This document shows positions 63,380-64,000 of a stretch of 64,000 nucleotides of DNA, piece by piece (position 1 is the first letter of the stretch; every line of letters starts with the position of its first letter). The DNA comes from Candidatus Tokpelaia sp. JSC188 (GTDB lineage: Bacteria; Pseudomonadota; Alphaproteobacteria; Rhizobiales; Rhizobiaceae): NCBI GenBank assembly GCA_003331065.1, contig QENB01000001.1, positions 310,001 through 374,000 on the forward strand, written 5' to 3'. Both the position numbers and the translations under genes were made by a program. Below the pieces are notes generated by a model. It was not told where the DNA came from. It made no database searches and was given only the letters and a program-made list of their open reading frames with translations.

Positions 63380-64000
63380 TTAAAAGCTATCTCGTCCGAC
63401 CTGCGCACGTAACATATCACTAAGACATCCATCTTTATTTAAAACTGCTGCTGACAAGGAAGGAATAATTTCAACTTTAATATCGTGAACACCTAAAAGT
63501 TTAACCTCGGTAGCAAGTTGATCCTTATCTATAATGAGACGTAGAACCTGTTTTCCTTTCCGATAAAAATTTTTTGCAAACTCTGGTACGCTGTAGAGTA
63601 ATGTTGAAGCGCAGAATAGACATGCGTCTCTGCGTGCCATTCTAAGAATCTCCTTCCCCACATTTATATCATGAATAATAATATCTGCTTCCATAAGTGC
63701 TCGTTGCTCACCTAGCGTTAACCAATCAATTACACCATGATTACACCATAAGAAATAAATCACGTTATTTTCCTCCTGGTGACTGGTAAGAAGTCTCTCT
63801 GCATGTACTCTTGCGGCAGCCTCATCGCCACGAAATATCGCACAGGCAACTGCACCGCTAAAGAATGTACGCCAGAATCTGCGTCGATTTTTCCCTTTGG
63901 TAATACATGTTTCAGCTTTTTTACGAAAACGGTCAGCAAATCGGGCAAGATGCCCAATACCAGGATAAAGTAGAGTTTCAATGCGTAAACGGATTAATTG
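63380..64000 (-). CDS. cysG: Siroheme synthase CysG, partial, with degenerate methyltransferase domain
   Basis: The frame enters from the right edge; 206 residues are visible. Residues 1-79 look like the end of the dehydrogenase/ferrochelatase (Met8-like) part with its dimerisation helices (FADRFRKKAETCI, RRRFWRTFFSGAVACAIFRG). The following uroporphyrinogen methyltransferase part is only about 127 aa instead of about 240 and lacks the AdoMet loop: GAGPGDPxLLTL reads CNHGVIDWLTL, and RLKGGDPFxFG reads RLIIDKDQLATE. It stops at SDMLRAQVGRDSF. Siroheme made here would serve cysI. The dehydrogenase half may still work. Confidence 0.8.
   Translation of the reverse strand, partial: QLIRLRIETLLYPGIGHLARFADRFRKKAETCITKGKNRRRFWRTFFSGAVACAIFRGDEAAARVHAERLLTSHQEENNVIYFLWCNHGVIDWLTLGEQRALMEADIIIHDINVGKEILRMARRDACLFCASTLLYSVPEFAKNFYRKGKQVLRLIIDKDQLATEVKLLGVHDIKVEIIPSLSAAVLNKDGCLSDMLRAQVGRDSF

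Overview
The window looks like chromosomal DNA of an alphaproteobacterium of the order Hyphomicrobiales (Rhizobiales), near the Brucella/Bartonella/Rhizobium group. The evidence is the gene content and order: a Brucella-type Omp10 lipoprotein next to hemH, a TIGR02300 (FYDLN acid) gene next to aroA-cmk-rpsA, an MbfA ferritin/VIT iron exporter, a cyclic beta-1,2-glucan synthase, a cysG-DUF2849-cysI-DUF934 sulfite reduction cluster, and an obgE-proB-proA-nadD-(rsfS)-rlmH-envC-ctpA-rppH string. The DNA is AT-rich, intergenic spacers are long and mostly empty, and several genes are broken (xseA, rsfS, probably a small membrane protein gene). That combination suggests an ongoing genome reduction, as in host-associated members of the group. 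I cannot name the species.

Layout. 1-4369 (-): most of a cyclic beta-1,2-glucan synthase that runs off the left edge. 5040-6005 (+): thioredoxin reductase. 6820-10729 (-): aroA-cmk-rpsA, with a structured leader before rpsA. 10941-14703: TIGR02300 protein, tRNA-Ala, dut, mbfA, tRNA-Leu, dsbB. 15402-17855: tRNA-Ser, rplU-rpmA and an MFS transporter. 18112-23677 (-): dnaX-ybaB, 4.5S RNA, the xseA pseudogene and gshA. 24511-28596 is gene-poor: a GNAT acetyltransferase, a TerC-like DUF475 membrane protein and one tRNA(CAT). 28597-32794 (-): dnaG and rpoD. 33084-36391 (+): a YbdG-like MscS channel, omp10 and hemH, followed by a 2 x 64 bp tandem duplication. 36887-42807 (-): kdsD, galU, leuD and an M3 peptidase, with a tiny DUF1737 gene on the other strand. 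43102-47125 (+): mgtE, typA, ppa. 47332-60255 (-): yggT, rppH, ctpA, envC, rlmH, rsfS remnant, nadD, proA, proB, obgE, metH. 60815-64000 (-): DUF934, cysI, DUF2849 and a partial cysG.

Functionally this is a housekeeping region: replication (dnaG, dnaX), transcription (rpoD), translation (rpsA, rplU, rpmA, typA, rlmH, obgE), envelope (cyclic glucan, kdsD, galU, envC, ctpA, omp10), redox and iron (trxB, gshA, dsbB, mbfA, hemH) and biosynthesis (aroA, leuD, proAB, metH, nadD, sulfite reduction). The retained amino-acid and sulfur pathways argue against an extremely reduced parasite. I saw no CRISPR array, prophage, insertion sequence or toxin cluster, and no convincing new multi-gene system. The observations most worth checking are the degenerate methyltransferase half of CysG, the eroded rsfS in an otherwise conserved cluster, the repeat-rich rpsA leader and the loss of recR from its usual place after ybaB.
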